In this document: piece after piece, positions 8,288-16,291 of the stretch
Layout: each line of letters starts with the position of its first letter
Numbering within the stretch: the first letter of the stretch is position 1
DNA from: Oscillospiraceae bacterium
Lineage (GTDB): Bacteria > Bacillota > Clostridia > Oscillospirales > Ruminococcaceae
Length of the DNA stretch: 64,000 nt
Assembly: GCA_004556975.1 (NCBI GenBank)
Contig: SFFD01000004.1
Location: 14,330 to 78,329, forward strand
Reading direction: 5' to 3'
The notes under the pieces: model-generated
Seen by the model: only the letters and a program-made list of their open reading frames with translations
Told to the model about the DNA's origin: nothing
Database searches by the model: none
Made by a program: the position numbers and the translations under genes

Positions 8288-8941
8288 TCAGTATTTGAGA
8301 GGATTCTCTACGCAGAATACAACAGCGTCAGCAAAAGCATCGCAAGCGGCTTTGCAGGCAGACTGAGTACCGGTGAGATAACCACCAGAGAAGTTAGTTT
8401 CAGACGGAGGCTCAAAGTATGCGCACATTCTTACGTCAGCAGCTTTGAGGGCAGCATCCATGCCGTACTGTGCTTCAACAGGCGGAGCGATGAGGTAAGC
8501 AATCGGAGTGCCTTCAGGAATACCGCCGCACTCAGAAAGGTAAGAACCGGTTCTGGAGATGGTGTATGCATAGTATGCAACGGAGTCATCATCGTTTGCG
8601 GAATAGAAGGTAGCGTCTGCATTAAGAAGATCAAAAGCAGCAGCAAGGCCGGCTTTTACTTCTGCGGGGTTCGGGCCGGAGAGCATGCCGATGAATTCAC
8701 CAGCATATTTCTGCTGTGCGCAGCCGGCGCCGCCGTACATGGATTTTGCAAGGACGACTTTAACATCAGCCTTTTTAGTTGCTTCGTCAACGCAGGTGTA
8801 ACCAACATCATCGCAGTCGGTGGAGAAGAAGCCAACGGATCTGTGGCCTTCGGGCATGTTCCATTGTTTCTGGAGGTCAGGGCTTACGCTCGGGATAACC
8901 TTGATCATCAGTACAGTAGTTCTAAGTTCATCGTATTTCAC
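8288..8941 (-). CDS. eutL: EutL tandem-domain trimeric shell protein (BMC-T)
   Basis: A 217-residue protein matching EutL over its length: two fused BMC domains that build a pseudohexameric trimer with a large gated central pore. Typical stretches are PSVSPDLQKQWNMPEGHRS near the start and PPVEAQYGMDAALKAADVR in the second domain, ending FADAVVFCVENPLKY. EutL is thought to pass ethanolamine or bulky cofactors and binds ethanolamine near its small pores. It follows eutC by 85 bases and precedes the extended BMC-H gene. Confidence 0.95.
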   Translation of the reverse strand: MKYDELRTTVLMIKVIPSVSPDLQKQWNMPEGHRSVGFFSTDCDDVGYTCVDEATKKADVKVVLAKSMYGGAGCAQQKYAGEFIGMLSGPNPAEVKAGLAAAFDLLNADATFYSANDDDSVAYYAYTISRTGSYLSECGGIPEGTPIAYLIAPPVEAQYGMDAALKAADVRMCAYFEPPSETNFSGGYLTGTQSACKAACDAFADAVVFCVENPLKY

Positions 8942-9026
8942 GATATGTACCTCCTTTAAAATTTAAGGTAGATAAAATTTGCTTTATTAAGCAATTTTTC
9001 AAGCAATTATTGATTTATAAAATATA

Positions 9027-9911
9027 TCAGAGCTTGAGGTCAACGCCGGAGCATTTCTCTTTGAGCATGATGTCAACGATATCAGCGATATGTGCACCAG
9101 CTTCAGCAGCAGGAGTACCAGCGTTGTGAATGTTGGAAATAACGGTACGTCTGGATTCAGGCATACCAATGGTTGCTTTGTAAACGATGTACGCAGACAT
9201 GGAGTTAGCGGTTGCAAGACCGGGTCTCTCACCTACGAGGCATACGCATACGTCGCAGCCGGTAATCTCGGAAACTTCATCTTCAGTAGCAACACGGCCA
9301 TATCTTACAAAGAAAGGCTCGCCTGCTTCGATTCCGTGAGCTTTGAGACCGTTCATGATTGCAGGGATGACGATATCATAGTTTGCTTCGATTGCGGTGC
9401 CGGAAAGACCGTCGGTTGCATAAACAACAACCTGCGGCTTCTTGCTGTAGAATTTAGCAAGCTCTTTAGCAGATTCTTCGGAAAGTCTTCTGCCAAGGTC
9501 AGGTCTGGTAAGGTAAGTATCCTTAGTGTCGCAACGAGTTACAAACTCTTTGATTCCGCGCTCTTCAAGGAATTCCTTCGGGAACTCGTTGAAAACAGCG
9601 TCCTGTGCTGCAGCGTGGTCAGCACGGAAACGGAGCATGGTGTTGGTCATCTCGCGAGGGCCGCAGTGCCAAACGCCAAGACGTGCAGGAGTAGTGAGTT
9701 TGAGTCTTCTGTACTCTGCTTCATCCTTTGCATTAGGAACCTGATACCACTCATTAAGGCTGTAAGCGGTAAGATCCTCAAGATCATCATCGCTGACGTT
9801 TTCGACGTTGGCGTTGCAGCAAGCCTTAGGAGCTTTAGCAGCGGGAGCGTCTTTCATCATCTCACCGACGACCTGAGCAATAATCTCTTTAAGTTTATCA
9901 TCAGATACCAT
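9027..9911 (-). CDS. eutC: EutC ethanolamine ammonia-lyase small subunit
   Basis: A 294-residue small subunit of the adenosylcobalamin-dependent ethanolamine ammonia-lyase, which splits ethanolamine into acetaldehyde and ammonia. The catalytic/B12-facing core contains TPARLGVWHCGPREMTN-like text near residue 75, YATDGLSGTAIEANYD and CLVGERPGLATANSMSAYI. The first 20 residues (MVSDDKLKEIIAQVVGEMMK) followed by an Ala/Lys-rich linker look like the known EutC lumen-targeting helix. It follows eutB by 52 bases and forms the EutBC complex with it. Confidence 0.96.
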   Translation of the reverse strand: MVSDDKLKEIIAQVVGEMMKDAPAAKAPKACCNANVENVSDDDLEDLTAYSLNEWYQVPNAKDEAEYRRLKLTTPARLGVWHCGPREMTNTMLRFRADHAAAQDAVFNEFPKEFLEERGIKEFVTRCDTKDTYLTRPDLGRRLSEESAKELAKFYSKKPQVVVYATDGLSGTAIEANYDIVIPAIMNGLKAHGIEAGEPFFVRYGRVATEDEVSEITGCDVCVCLVGERPGLATANSMSAYIVYKATIGMPESRRTVISNIHNAGTPAAEAGAHIADIVDIMLKEKCSGVDLKL

Positions 9912-9963
9912 TATTTGTATATCCTCCCGTCAAATAAATTAAGCACTTTACTAACTGATTAGA

Positions 9964-11331
9964 TTAGAAAAGTACGGAAGCGTCACCGGCGTTCGGGCCA
10001 AGGGTAAGACCGTCTTCCTCGAGGAAGCCCATCTTCTGTGCCCATTTTTCGAACTCGGCAAGAGGCTTTTTACCAAGAGCCTGACGAGTAGCATGGTTGT
10101 CATGATAACCAGTGGACTGATACATGAGCATGCAGTCATCTGCGCAAGGTACGCCCATGAAGAAGTTGCAGCCTTCGGCGGCAAGAAGAATCTGAAGGTT
10201 CTCGTTGTCGTTCTGGTCCATCTTCATATGGTTGGTGTAGCAGGCGTCGCAGCCCATGGAGATGTCGGACAGTTTGCCCATAAACATATCTTCCATACCG
10301 GCGCGGGTAACCTGTTTCTGGTCATAGAGGTATTCCGGTCCGATGAAGCCAACAACGGAGTCGACAAGGAACGGATGCCATCTCTTACCAAAGCCATAGC
10401 AGCGAGCTTCAAGAGTCAGCTGGTCAGCACCCCAGTTACCGTCGGAAGAAAGCTCGGAGCCTTCACCGGTCTCAAAGTACATAACATCGCGGCCATGAGC
10501 TACGCCATGTTTGTGCATGAGGTCTTCAGCTTCATCAAGCATGCTGATGGTTACACCAAAAGCCTCGTTAGCAATCTGAGAACCAGCGATGGACTGGAAC
10601 ATAAGAGCTTCACGAGCGCCGTTCTTGATGCATTCCATAGCAGTAGTTACGTGGCAGAGGCAGCAGGACTGAGTCGGGATTTCCCATCTTTCAACGAAAT
10701 CCTGATAGCTGTTCATAGTTCTTTCAACAGCGCCGAGGGTATCGTCAACAGGGTTCATACCGAACAGAGCGTCACCGGTGCAGTAAGAGAAGCCTTCGCA
10801 GTAAGAAACCTTCATACCTTCGACATCGTCGGTAGGATGGTTCGGCTGAAGACGGAAGGAAAGTCTGTCAGGTGCACCGCAGGTGGTGTTGCAGGTTCTG
10901 TAAATCGGAAGTTTTCTTGCGCCGATCATAAGGTCAAGAGAGGACATAAGCTTGGTAACGGAAGCAATGCACTCAGAGTTAAGACCAGCGGAAACTCTTC
11001 TGATCTGATCACCGGTTACATGGTCATCAAGGATGAATTCACGAAGCTGAGCCATGGTCCAGTTCTTGATTTCATCATAGATGCTGAAGTTGATGTTGTC
11101 CTGGATAAGACGGGTAACATCATCTTCTTCATAAGGACATACGGGGTTCTCGTAGATATCCTTAACGGTAAGCTTTGCAAGGCATTCTTTTGCAGCGATA
11201 CGCTCCTGCATAGTTTCGGCAGCGATTCCAGCGAGCTGGTCACCGGATTTAAGTTCTGCCGCTTTGTTCATGACGTCTTTAACGTCTTTGAACTCGTAGA
11301 CTTGTCCAAATAGTTTTGCTTTCAGAATCAA
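9964..11331 (-). CDS. eutB: EutB ethanolamine ammonia-lyase large subunit
   Basis: A 455-residue large, TIM-barrel subunit of ethanolamine ammonia-lyase, full length for the family. Recognisable stretches are MILKAKLFGQVYEFKDVKDV at the start, DHVTGDQIRRVSAGLNSE, and TCNTTCGAPDRLSFRLQPNH. The start is a TTG at 11331 with AAGGAG nine bases before it; the residues after it match other EutB N-termini, so the TTG is very likely real. The 154-base AT-rich gap to eutA upstream holds a second purine-rich GGAAAGGAGG stretch and two direct copies of CCAAATTTTA. Confidence 0.97.
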   Translation of the reverse strand: MILKAKLFGQVYEFKDVKDVMNKAAELKSGDQLAGIAAETMQERIAAKECLAKLTVKDIYENPVCPYEEDDVTRLIQDNINFSIYDEIKNWTMAQLREFILDDHVTGDQIRRVSAGLNSECIASVTKLMSSLDLMIGARKLPIYRTCNTTCGAPDRLSFRLQPNHPTDDVEGMKVSYCEGFSYCTGDALFGMNPVDDTLGAVERTMNSYQDFVERWEIPTQSCCLCHVTTAMECIKNGAREALMFQSIAGSQIANEAFGVTISMLDEAEDLMHKHGVAHGRDVMYFETGEGSELSSDGNWGADQLTLEARCYGFGKRWHPFLVDSVVGFIGPEYLYDQKQVTRAGMEDMFMGKLSDISMGCDACYTNHMKMDQNDNENLQILLAAEGCNFFMGVPCADDCMLMYQSTGYHDNHATRQALGKKPLAEFEKWAQKMGFLEEDGLTLGPNAGDASVLF

Positions 11332-11485
11332 AAATTCTCACTCCTTTGTAAAATTTGGATGCCTAAAATTTGGGGACAAAAATGTTTTGCCGGTTTCCTC
11401 CTTTCCCAAACCTTATTAATATAAATAAATTTATTTATCTAACAACTTAAAACATTATATAAATAAATTTTATTTAATTCATAAA
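11332..11485 (-). other. AT-rich eutA-eutB spacer with direct CCAAATTTTA repeats
   Basis: The longest gap in the first half of the operon. In the transcribed direction it has a weak stem GGTTT/AAACC around GGGAAAGGAGG and then two direct copies of CCAAATTTTA just before the eutB ribosome site. No good promoter and no clear ANTAR double hairpin was found. Confidence 0.35.
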
Positions 11486-12925
11486 TCAATTAAATACAAG
11501 GGTCTTTACAACAACAGGAAGGACTCTTCCGTGCATAAGCGGTTCGCCGATATCGATATAGTCGCCCTGACCCGCTTTTACGGAGTCAATGCAGATGATA
11601 TCTTTGCTTCTGTTGAGCTTAACCATCATATTCTGTCCAAGGCTCTTGCCCATATCTTCTTCAATGATGACAATAAGAGGATGTTTGGACTCAATAATAG
11701 GCTTCATACCTGCAATAATAATGTCGGCATAACGCTCGATTTCCTTGAACAGCGGGCACTTAACGCCTTTAAGAGAAAGTGCAACAAGCTCCTGACCTTC
11801 GTCGGGGTCGTTATACCAATCCAGCATCGGAGCAAGTCTTTTCGCAAATTCTTCCGGAGAAAGCTGTTCTTCCTCTTCGGCAGGCTTGATAACCGGAATT
11901 GTCTTCATCGGGAAGTCGTTGGTGTCGGAAAACGCTATTGTGGAGCCGGAAATTTCCATAGTCTGGGTGCCCGCTCCGATAACAGTTGCACGAATGGTTT
12001 CCGCCGGTTCAACTATCCGGTCTTTGAAGGGTTCAAACACTTCGTTGATTGCTCTTGCAAGCACTATGCCGATATCGCTGTACGGAAAATCTCCTGCACC
12101 CTCATAAGGATGATAAATAAGGTTGCCTACGCCGCCGGAGAAAGTTACATACTGAATATCTTCGATGTTTCTAAGAGGATGGTCGGTGGTCATTATCGCA
12201 AGATCATCCTCGTCAAACTTTTTGAATCCGAGAGTGGTTGCAAGAACCTGTGCCATGAGCACGCAGGCCTTATAAATCTCTTTGTACTCAAGCTTTTGAC
12301 CGACTTTAATGTTGATATTGTGTTTCGCGCACAGCTTTCCGAGGTGGTCGGATATGTAAAGAACCTTTCCGTCTTTATCAAGCTTGATAAGGCGTCCGCC
12401 TATATCAAAGCACCCGGTATCAACAGGTCTGTTCTCTTTGAAAACAGCAATATTGGAAGTACCGCCGCCGATATCGACGTTGGCCATAACAACATGGCGC
12501 TTAAGAGACATGGAGCTGGTGCCTGCGCCGCGGCCGGCAATAACGCCTTCAAGGTCGTTGCCCGCGGTGGCAACAACGAAGTCGCCGGCCATACCGGACA
12601 TGAAATGAAGAACGCTGCGGGCGTTTTCTTTTCTTGCGGTTTCGCCGGTAATGATAACCGCACCGGTATCAATATCCTCCGGTTTGAAGCCGGATTTTTT
12701 GTATTCGTCAACAATTATGTCGTGAACCGCTTTTTCATCAATGGTTCTTTCATCGCAAAGAGGAGTTATGTATATGGAGCTTTCATAAACAATCTCTTTG
12801 TTTGTAATTTCTATGCGGGGCACCATATATTCGCCGGAAGTGTTTTCAATGGTGAATCTGCTGAATATCACCTGGGTAGTGGAAGTACCGATATCAATAC
12901 CTACGCTCAATATCTTTTCTTTCAT
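11486..12925 (-). CDS. eutA: EutA ethanolamine ammonia-lyase reactivase
   Basis: A 479-residue reactivating factor that uses ATP to exchange damaged cobalamin on EutBC. It has an actin/Hsp70-type ATPase fold with phosphate motif VGIDIGTSTTQVIF at the N-terminus, the motif VDIGGGTSNIAVFK near residue 150 and a C-terminal region PVVVKTLVFN. I chose the ATG at 12925, behind GGGAGACAGTGCAC, rather than a GTG two codons earlier. It follows eutP by 55 bases and precedes its client eutB, as in other Firmicutes eut loci. Confidence 0.95.
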   Translation of the reverse strand: MKEKILSVGIDIGTSTTQVIFSRFTIENTSGEYMVPRIEITNKEIVYESSIYITPLCDERTIDEKAVHDIIVDEYKKSGFKPEDIDTGAVIITGETARKENARSVLHFMSGMAGDFVVATAGNDLEGVIAGRGAGTSSMSLKRHVVMANVDIGGGTSNIAVFKENRPVDTGCFDIGGRLIKLDKDGKVLYISDHLGKLCAKHNINIKVGQKLEYKEIYKACVLMAQVLATTLGFKKFDEDDLAIMTTDHPLRNIEDIQYVTFSGGVGNLIYHPYEGAGDFPYSDIGIVLARAINEVFEPFKDRIVEPAETIRATVIGAGTQTMEISGSTIAFSDTNDFPMKTIPVIKPAEEEEQLSPEEFAKRLAPMLDWYNDPDEGQELVALSLKGVKCPLFKEIERYADIIIAGMKPIIESKHPLIVIIEEDMGKSLGQNMMVKLNRSKDIICIDSVKAGQGDYIDIGEPLMHGRVLPVVVKTLVFN

Positions 12926-12980
12926 GTGCACTGTCTCCCTATGTTTATTTTCACTCGCCTTAAATATGCTTAATTGTAAC

Positions 12981-13454
12981 TCAATAATCGGTCAGGTCAA
13001 TGTTCTGAATAAGCTCAACAAGCTCCTCTATTCCCTGTCCTGTATATGCGCTTGTTTCAACTATCTTTCTCGCTCCTGAAAGCTTTAGAAAGTTGCGCGC
13101 AACCTCAATTTCTTCTTCTGTTTTACCGTCAATTTTGGTCACTACGCCGATTGTCGGTTTTGCAAAAGTCATGTTAAATGCAACGGGCAGCCTGCCCATT
13201 GTATTGCCCGCGTCGTGTGCAAGGACGATTATGTCGGCATCGCACGCGGCGGTTATGCAGGCCCGCCAAAGTCCGCTTTGGTCTATGTACTCCCCGGGAG
13301 TGTCTATCGCATCGTCATAGTGAATTATTTCCTGGGTTTTGTGATAACGCAGTTCCTCTTTATGTATTGCCTGAAGAAGCGTCGTCTTTCCGCATTCGGA
13401 ACGGCCCATAAGTATAATCTTCCGGGTTTTTTTGTTGTCTGCCTCCGGCATCAT
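12981..13454 (-). CDS. eutP: EutP GTPase-like protein / acetate kinase
   Basis: A 157-residue small P-loop NTPase of the EutP/PduV family, with Walker A GRSECGKTTL, the switch-like DTPGEYIDQ and the base-recognition motif TKIDG. EutP of enteric bacteria has been tied to acetate kinase activity and PduV to compartment localisation. The ATG at 13454 overlaps the eutS stop codon by one base (TGATG), so the two are translationally coupled; an in-frame TTG lies one codon upstream. A diverged homolog sits in the small shell operon at 20846-21364. Confidence 0.93.
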   Translation of the reverse strand: MMPEADNKKTRKIILMGRSECGKTTLLQAIHKEELRYHKTQEIIHYDDAIDTPGEYIDQSGLWRACITAACDADIIVLAHDAGNTMGRLPVAFNMTFAKPTIGVVTKIDGKTEEEIEVARNFLKLSGARKIVETSAYTGQGIEELVELIQNIDLTDY

Positions 13455-13813
13455 CAAGTCCTCGTGATGTTTACTGTAGTGTAATTCATATCATTGAACC
13501 GGTCAATAACTGCTGCAAGTGCAGAATCAACTGCACCGATTTCGCCGACGAATACCACCGCACCGGAAAATCTGTCCACAAAGCCGAGTTTGACTCTTGC
13601 AGCTTTGGTGCAAATATCTGCTGCGATTATTGCACTTTCGGCCGGCGTTATGGTAATGATTCCGATTGCTTCCGTGAATTCGTCCGTAAGACCGAGCTTT
13701 TTATAGATCATTCTGTCCGGTTTGGATATTCTATGCGCCAGAGTGAGCTGCTTGCCAGGAACGTACTCTTGTATCGATCTTGGCGGTAAAGTCATTTCAT
13801 TAGCTAACGCCAT
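13454..13813 (-). CDS. eutS: EutS circularly permuted hexameric shell protein
   Basis: A 119-residue EutS/PduU-type BMC-H protein: an N-terminal strand region (QEYVPGKQLTLAHRI) that forms a small beta barrel, followed by the permuted BMC core (GIITITPAESAIIAADI, then GAVVFVGEIGAVDSAL). EutS hexamers can be bent and are proposed to sit at facet edges. It is the first gene of the operon, with GGGAGG before its ATG and a consensus promoter about 70 bases upstream. Two more EutS-like genes are present at 20012-20827. Confidence 0.95.
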   Translation of the reverse strand: MALANEMTLPPRSIQEYVPGKQLTLAHRISKPDRMIYKKLGLTDEFTEAIGIITITPAESAIIAADICTKAARVKLGFVDRFSGAVVFVGEIGAVDSALAAVIDRFNDMNYTTVNITRT

Positions 13814-13875
13814 ATTTTTTCCTCCCGTATATCATTTGGAAATTTGCGCGCACTTCGCCCAAACTCCATTTCTAC

Positions 13876-13912
13876 ACAGGTACTATTATATATTACCTGA
13901 ACAAATTTGTAA
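13876..13912 (-). promoter_or_regulatory. eut operon promoter with dyad over the -10 box
   Basis: On the minus strand a -35 box TTTACA (13907-13912), a 17-base spacer and a -10 box TATAAT (13884-13889). An inverted repeat CAGGTA-N11-TACCTG (13876-13898) covers the -10 box, placed where a repressor would block RNA polymerase. The promoter is convincing; the operator role is inferred. Confidence 0.75.
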
Positions 13913-14101
13913 AGTGCATTAAGTGAAAAATAATTATTATCCTGCAAATATTTTTTTGTTTTAGATATTGACATTTTATCACGCTAAAGTGAAATTATCA
14001 TTCTTTGAGCACGGTCAAGCTTATGTTTGAGCACCGAATAAAATTTGTAAACTTTTTGTGAATTTTTTGAGCACCGCACAAATTTCTGCAAATATTTATT
14101 C

Positions 14102-14129
14102 AAAAAAAGAGCCTTGCGGCCCTTTTTTT
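14102..14129. terminator. Bidirectional-looking terminator
   Basis: A7-G-A-GCC, loop TTGC, GGC-C-C-T7: the arms pair except for one A-C mismatch and have A and T tracts on both sides. It lies between the minus-strand gene ending at 14474 and the eut promoter, and would insulate the eut operon from upstream transcription. Confidence 0.6.
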
Positions 14130-14473
14130 CTGTTATGTGAGCACCGATGCGCGAGCATCAATAAATACGTCCATTATTATCATATATATTTAGCTGATTT
14201 CTTTCGGCGCTTATGTATTTTTTGATTTTACGGTTCCCAATGCCGCAGTATTCGCATTATTGTCGTTTTCTCATCAGATATTTATGACGCAGCAAATCCT
14301 ATAATAAAGCAAAGTCGTATTTCTCTGTTCCGAAAACAAAAAATGATTGCTGTACTTCATTTTTACGGCAGAGATGCCTGTTTGTATCGGCTGAAAGCAA
14401 AAGCGGTGCTCGTTTTGATTTCAATTTTTATATTTAAAATCAGCTTTTTGTTTTGCAGGTTTTCCTGCAGAGC

Positions 14474-15022
14474 TTAAAACGCAAACTCAACGTTTTTTAT
14501 GTGCTCAATGCAATAATTAAAGTATTTCTGATAAAGCTCTTCGCCCGTTTTTTCAGCTTTTTCGTCCTCCGGCCGGCGAACGACGCCTGCAAAAACCTTT
14601 CCTATTCCGATATATCTTCCGTCGCCGCTGCGCTTGCAGAGAAGATACATTGAAAACGCCCCGGAACGCGAAATGGATTCATAAAGACCGATGTTGCGGC
14701 GACGAATTTCATCAAAGAACTCGTTCTGCGCAGAGCGCGCAATGAAATGGTTCGGCATAAATGTATCAAGCACGCGATCTGTTGTAAAAGCAAAAAGAAT
14801 GCTGCGGTTTCTTGCTTCGAAATCAGAAGCGCTGTTCTTTTCAAAAGCAAAGCCGCCTTCGCTTAAAAGCGCATCTGCAAAAGCTTTTCCTATGTCATGG
14901 GCTTTTTCAAGATTTCCGTTATCTCTCTCGTGGGCATAAAGGCGTGCTTCGGCATCGCTTTCGTCCACTTTTATCTTTGCCGTTCCCACAATTTTCATAT
15001 CGCTGTCATCTGTACCGTACAC
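14474..15022 (-). CDS. Hypothetical protein
   Basis: A 182-residue soluble protein that I do not recognise. Features are an N-terminal strand-like segment (MKIVGTAKIKVDESD after a short leader), a central region with RNRSILFAFTTDRVLDTF, and a charged C-terminal stretch RRPEDEKAEKTGEELYQKYF. The alternation of strands and helices suggests a small alpha-beta fold, perhaps enzyme-like, but no catalytic motif stands out. I place the start at the GTG at 15022, directly behind GGGAGGCGG; a reading 23 codons longer has no ribosome site and would run into the region right after the PHP gene. It lies 77 bases after that gene and may be co-transcribed with it. Confidence 0.6.
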   Translation of the reverse strand: MYGTDDSDMKIVGTAKIKVDESDAEARLYAHERDNGNLEKAHDIGKAFADALLSEGGFAFEKNSASDFEARNRSILFAFTTDRVLDTFMPNHFIARSAQNEFFDEIRRRNIGLYESISRSGAFSMYLLCKRSGDGRYIGIGKVFAGVVRRPEDEKAEKTGEELYQKYFNYCIEHIKNVEFAF

Positions 15023-15099
15023 GTTTCCGCCTCCCTTATTTCTAAAAAGCAAAACGGGACACGGCGTTCGCCAAACCGGCAAATCCCGCATCCCGAAAA

Positions 15100-15924
15100 T
15101 TATTTATTAAGCTCGTTTCTTACCTCTATAAGTGCTTCAAGCGCTTCTTCGGGCATTGTGCAAGTTCCGAGGGGATGCGGAACACTGCTGTAAAAACCGT
15201 GATAGTCGCTTCCGCCGGTGGGAACAAGCCAGTATTGCTTTATTATTTTTTCAATTTCTTCCCTGTCGCTGTCGCTGTTGCGCGGATGAGAAAGCTCTAT
15301 TGCCTGGATTTTTCCGTCCCTTGCAAGCTCCCATGCGAGGTCAAGGGAATCATAATGACCCGGGTGCGCAAGGCAGGCAACGCCGCCCGCGTTTTTAATT
15401 ATATCAGCCACGTCGCGCGTATCCGGATATTCCATAACATAAGGAATATCTCTAAATATTGTATATAGGTCGGAAAACACGGCATATGTATATCCGCGGT
15501 CCATAAGTGCGCGTATGATATGCTGACGGTATATGCAGGTAGAGCCCGCTGCAGCCTTTACAACGTCATCATAAGTTATTGGGTAGCGCTTTGCGACCTC
15601 TTCAACAACCGGAATAATGGCGCTGTTGCGTTCTTTAAGGGTTGCTGCAGTCAGCTTTTCAAGTTTTTCAAACTTGCGCGGCATATAGCAAAGTATATGC
15701 GCAAGACGCCCTCTTTCATGATCAAGGGTTGTTATTTCAAGACCGGGAATCACACGCAGCCCCTTGCGTTTTCCGAGGTTGACCGCGCGTTCTACGCCGG
15801 CCATTGTGTCATGGTCGGTAAGGGAAATGAATTCAAGGCCCGCCTGTATGGCATATTCCACAACCTGATCCACCGGAGTTGAACCGTCGGACATAGTGCT
15901 GTGGCAATGAAGATCGCCTGCCAT
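15100..15924 (-). CDS. PHP-domain metal-dependent phosphoesterase (RNase AM/YciV-like)
   Basis: A 274-residue PHP hydrolase of the TrpH/YciV type. Metal ligands are visible: DLHCHSTMSDGS near residue 4, SLTDHDTMAGV near 33, a central glutamate/HILCYM region, LAHPGHYD near 200 and GGSDYHGFYSSVPHPLG near the C-terminus. Relatives degrade 3',5'-bisphosphate nucleotides or trim short RNA 5' ends; the exact substrate here is not determined by sequence. The ATG has GGGGG just upstream. The downstream hypothetical gene is probably in the same transcript. Confidence 0.85.
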   Translation of the reverse strand: MAGDLHCHSTMSDGSTPVDQVVEYAIQAGLEFISLTDHDTMAGVERAVNLGKRKGLRVIPGLEITTLDHERGRLAHILCYMPRKFEKLEKLTAATLKERNSAIIPVVEEVAKRYPITYDDVVKAAAGSTCIYRQHIIRALMDRGYTYAVFSDLYTIFRDIPYVMEYPDTRDVADIIKNAGGVACLAHPGHYDSLDLAWELARDGKIQAIELSHPRNSDSDREEIEKIIKQYWLVPTGGSDYHGFYSSVPHPLGTCTMPEEALEALIEVRNELNK

Positions 15925-16044
15925 TTTTCAATACCCCCTTTGTACCCATGATTATATGGTAATTATACACCCCCCGGCCTTAATATTCAAGTGCGGCATA
16001 AGAAAAAAATTTTTTCTGCCAAAGAAAAATTTTTTTGAATTGTG

Positions 16045-16073
16045 TTGACAAAATGTAAAACCGTTGCTATAAT
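16045..16073 (+). promoter_or_regulatory. Consensus promoter of the tRNA-Gly gene
   Basis: Exact TTGACA (16045-16050) and exact TATAAT (16068-16073) separated by 17 bases, with the tRNA starting 20 bases after the -10 box, as expected for a stable-RNA promoter. Confidence 0.9.
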
Positions 16074-16093
16074 ATCAAGCGGACTTAAAAGAT

Positions 16094-16169
16094 GCGGGTT
16101 TAGCTCATCTGGCAGAGCGCGACCTTGCCAAGGTCGAGGTAGCGAGTTCAAGCCTCGTAACCCGCTCCA
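16094..16169 (+). tRNA. tRNA-Gly (anticodon GCC)
   Basis: A 76-nt cloverleaf: acceptor GCGGGTT/AACCCGC, D arm GCTC-ATCTGGCA-GAGC, anticodon arm CGACC-TTGCCAA-GGTCG giving GCC, 5-nt variable loop AGGTA, T arm GCGAG-TTCAAGC-CTCGT, discriminator T and an encoded CCA. Confidence 0.97.
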
Positions 16170-16172
16170 AAT

Positions 16173-16205
16173 AAAAGCACTTCGGTTTTACTGAAGTGCT
16201 TTTTT
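16173..16205 (+). terminator. Terminator of the tRNA-Gly gene
   Basis: AAAAGCACTTC, 9-nt loop, GAAGTGC followed by seven T, starting four bases after the tRNA. Confidence 0.88.
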
Positions 16206-16291
16206 CTTTATCTATTCAAAACAGCAAAAACGGTCGAGAGTTTTATTTTGCCGAAGTGCTAAAATATTCCTTGCGTGAAAGGAGTGAAAGC

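Larger units (their letters stand above)
13814..14473. other. Gene-free region upstream of the eut operon
   Basis: About 660 AT-rich bases with no reading frame I would call. It holds the eut promoter, four direct copies of TGAGCAC(C/G)G at 14006, 14028, 14068 and 14138, and a terminator-like hairpin at 14102-14129 that would end the gene at 14474-15022. No cobalamin riboswitch core (no B12-box-like sequence) was recognised. The remainder (14160-14473) shows nothing definite. Confidence 0.6.

Noticed and set aside
13814..14473. Cobalamin riboswitch or ANTAR-type antitermination hairpins upstream of eut
   Set aside because: I searched by eye for a B12-box-like core and for paired hairpins with A-N2-G loops and found neither; a covariance search would be needed to exclude them fully.
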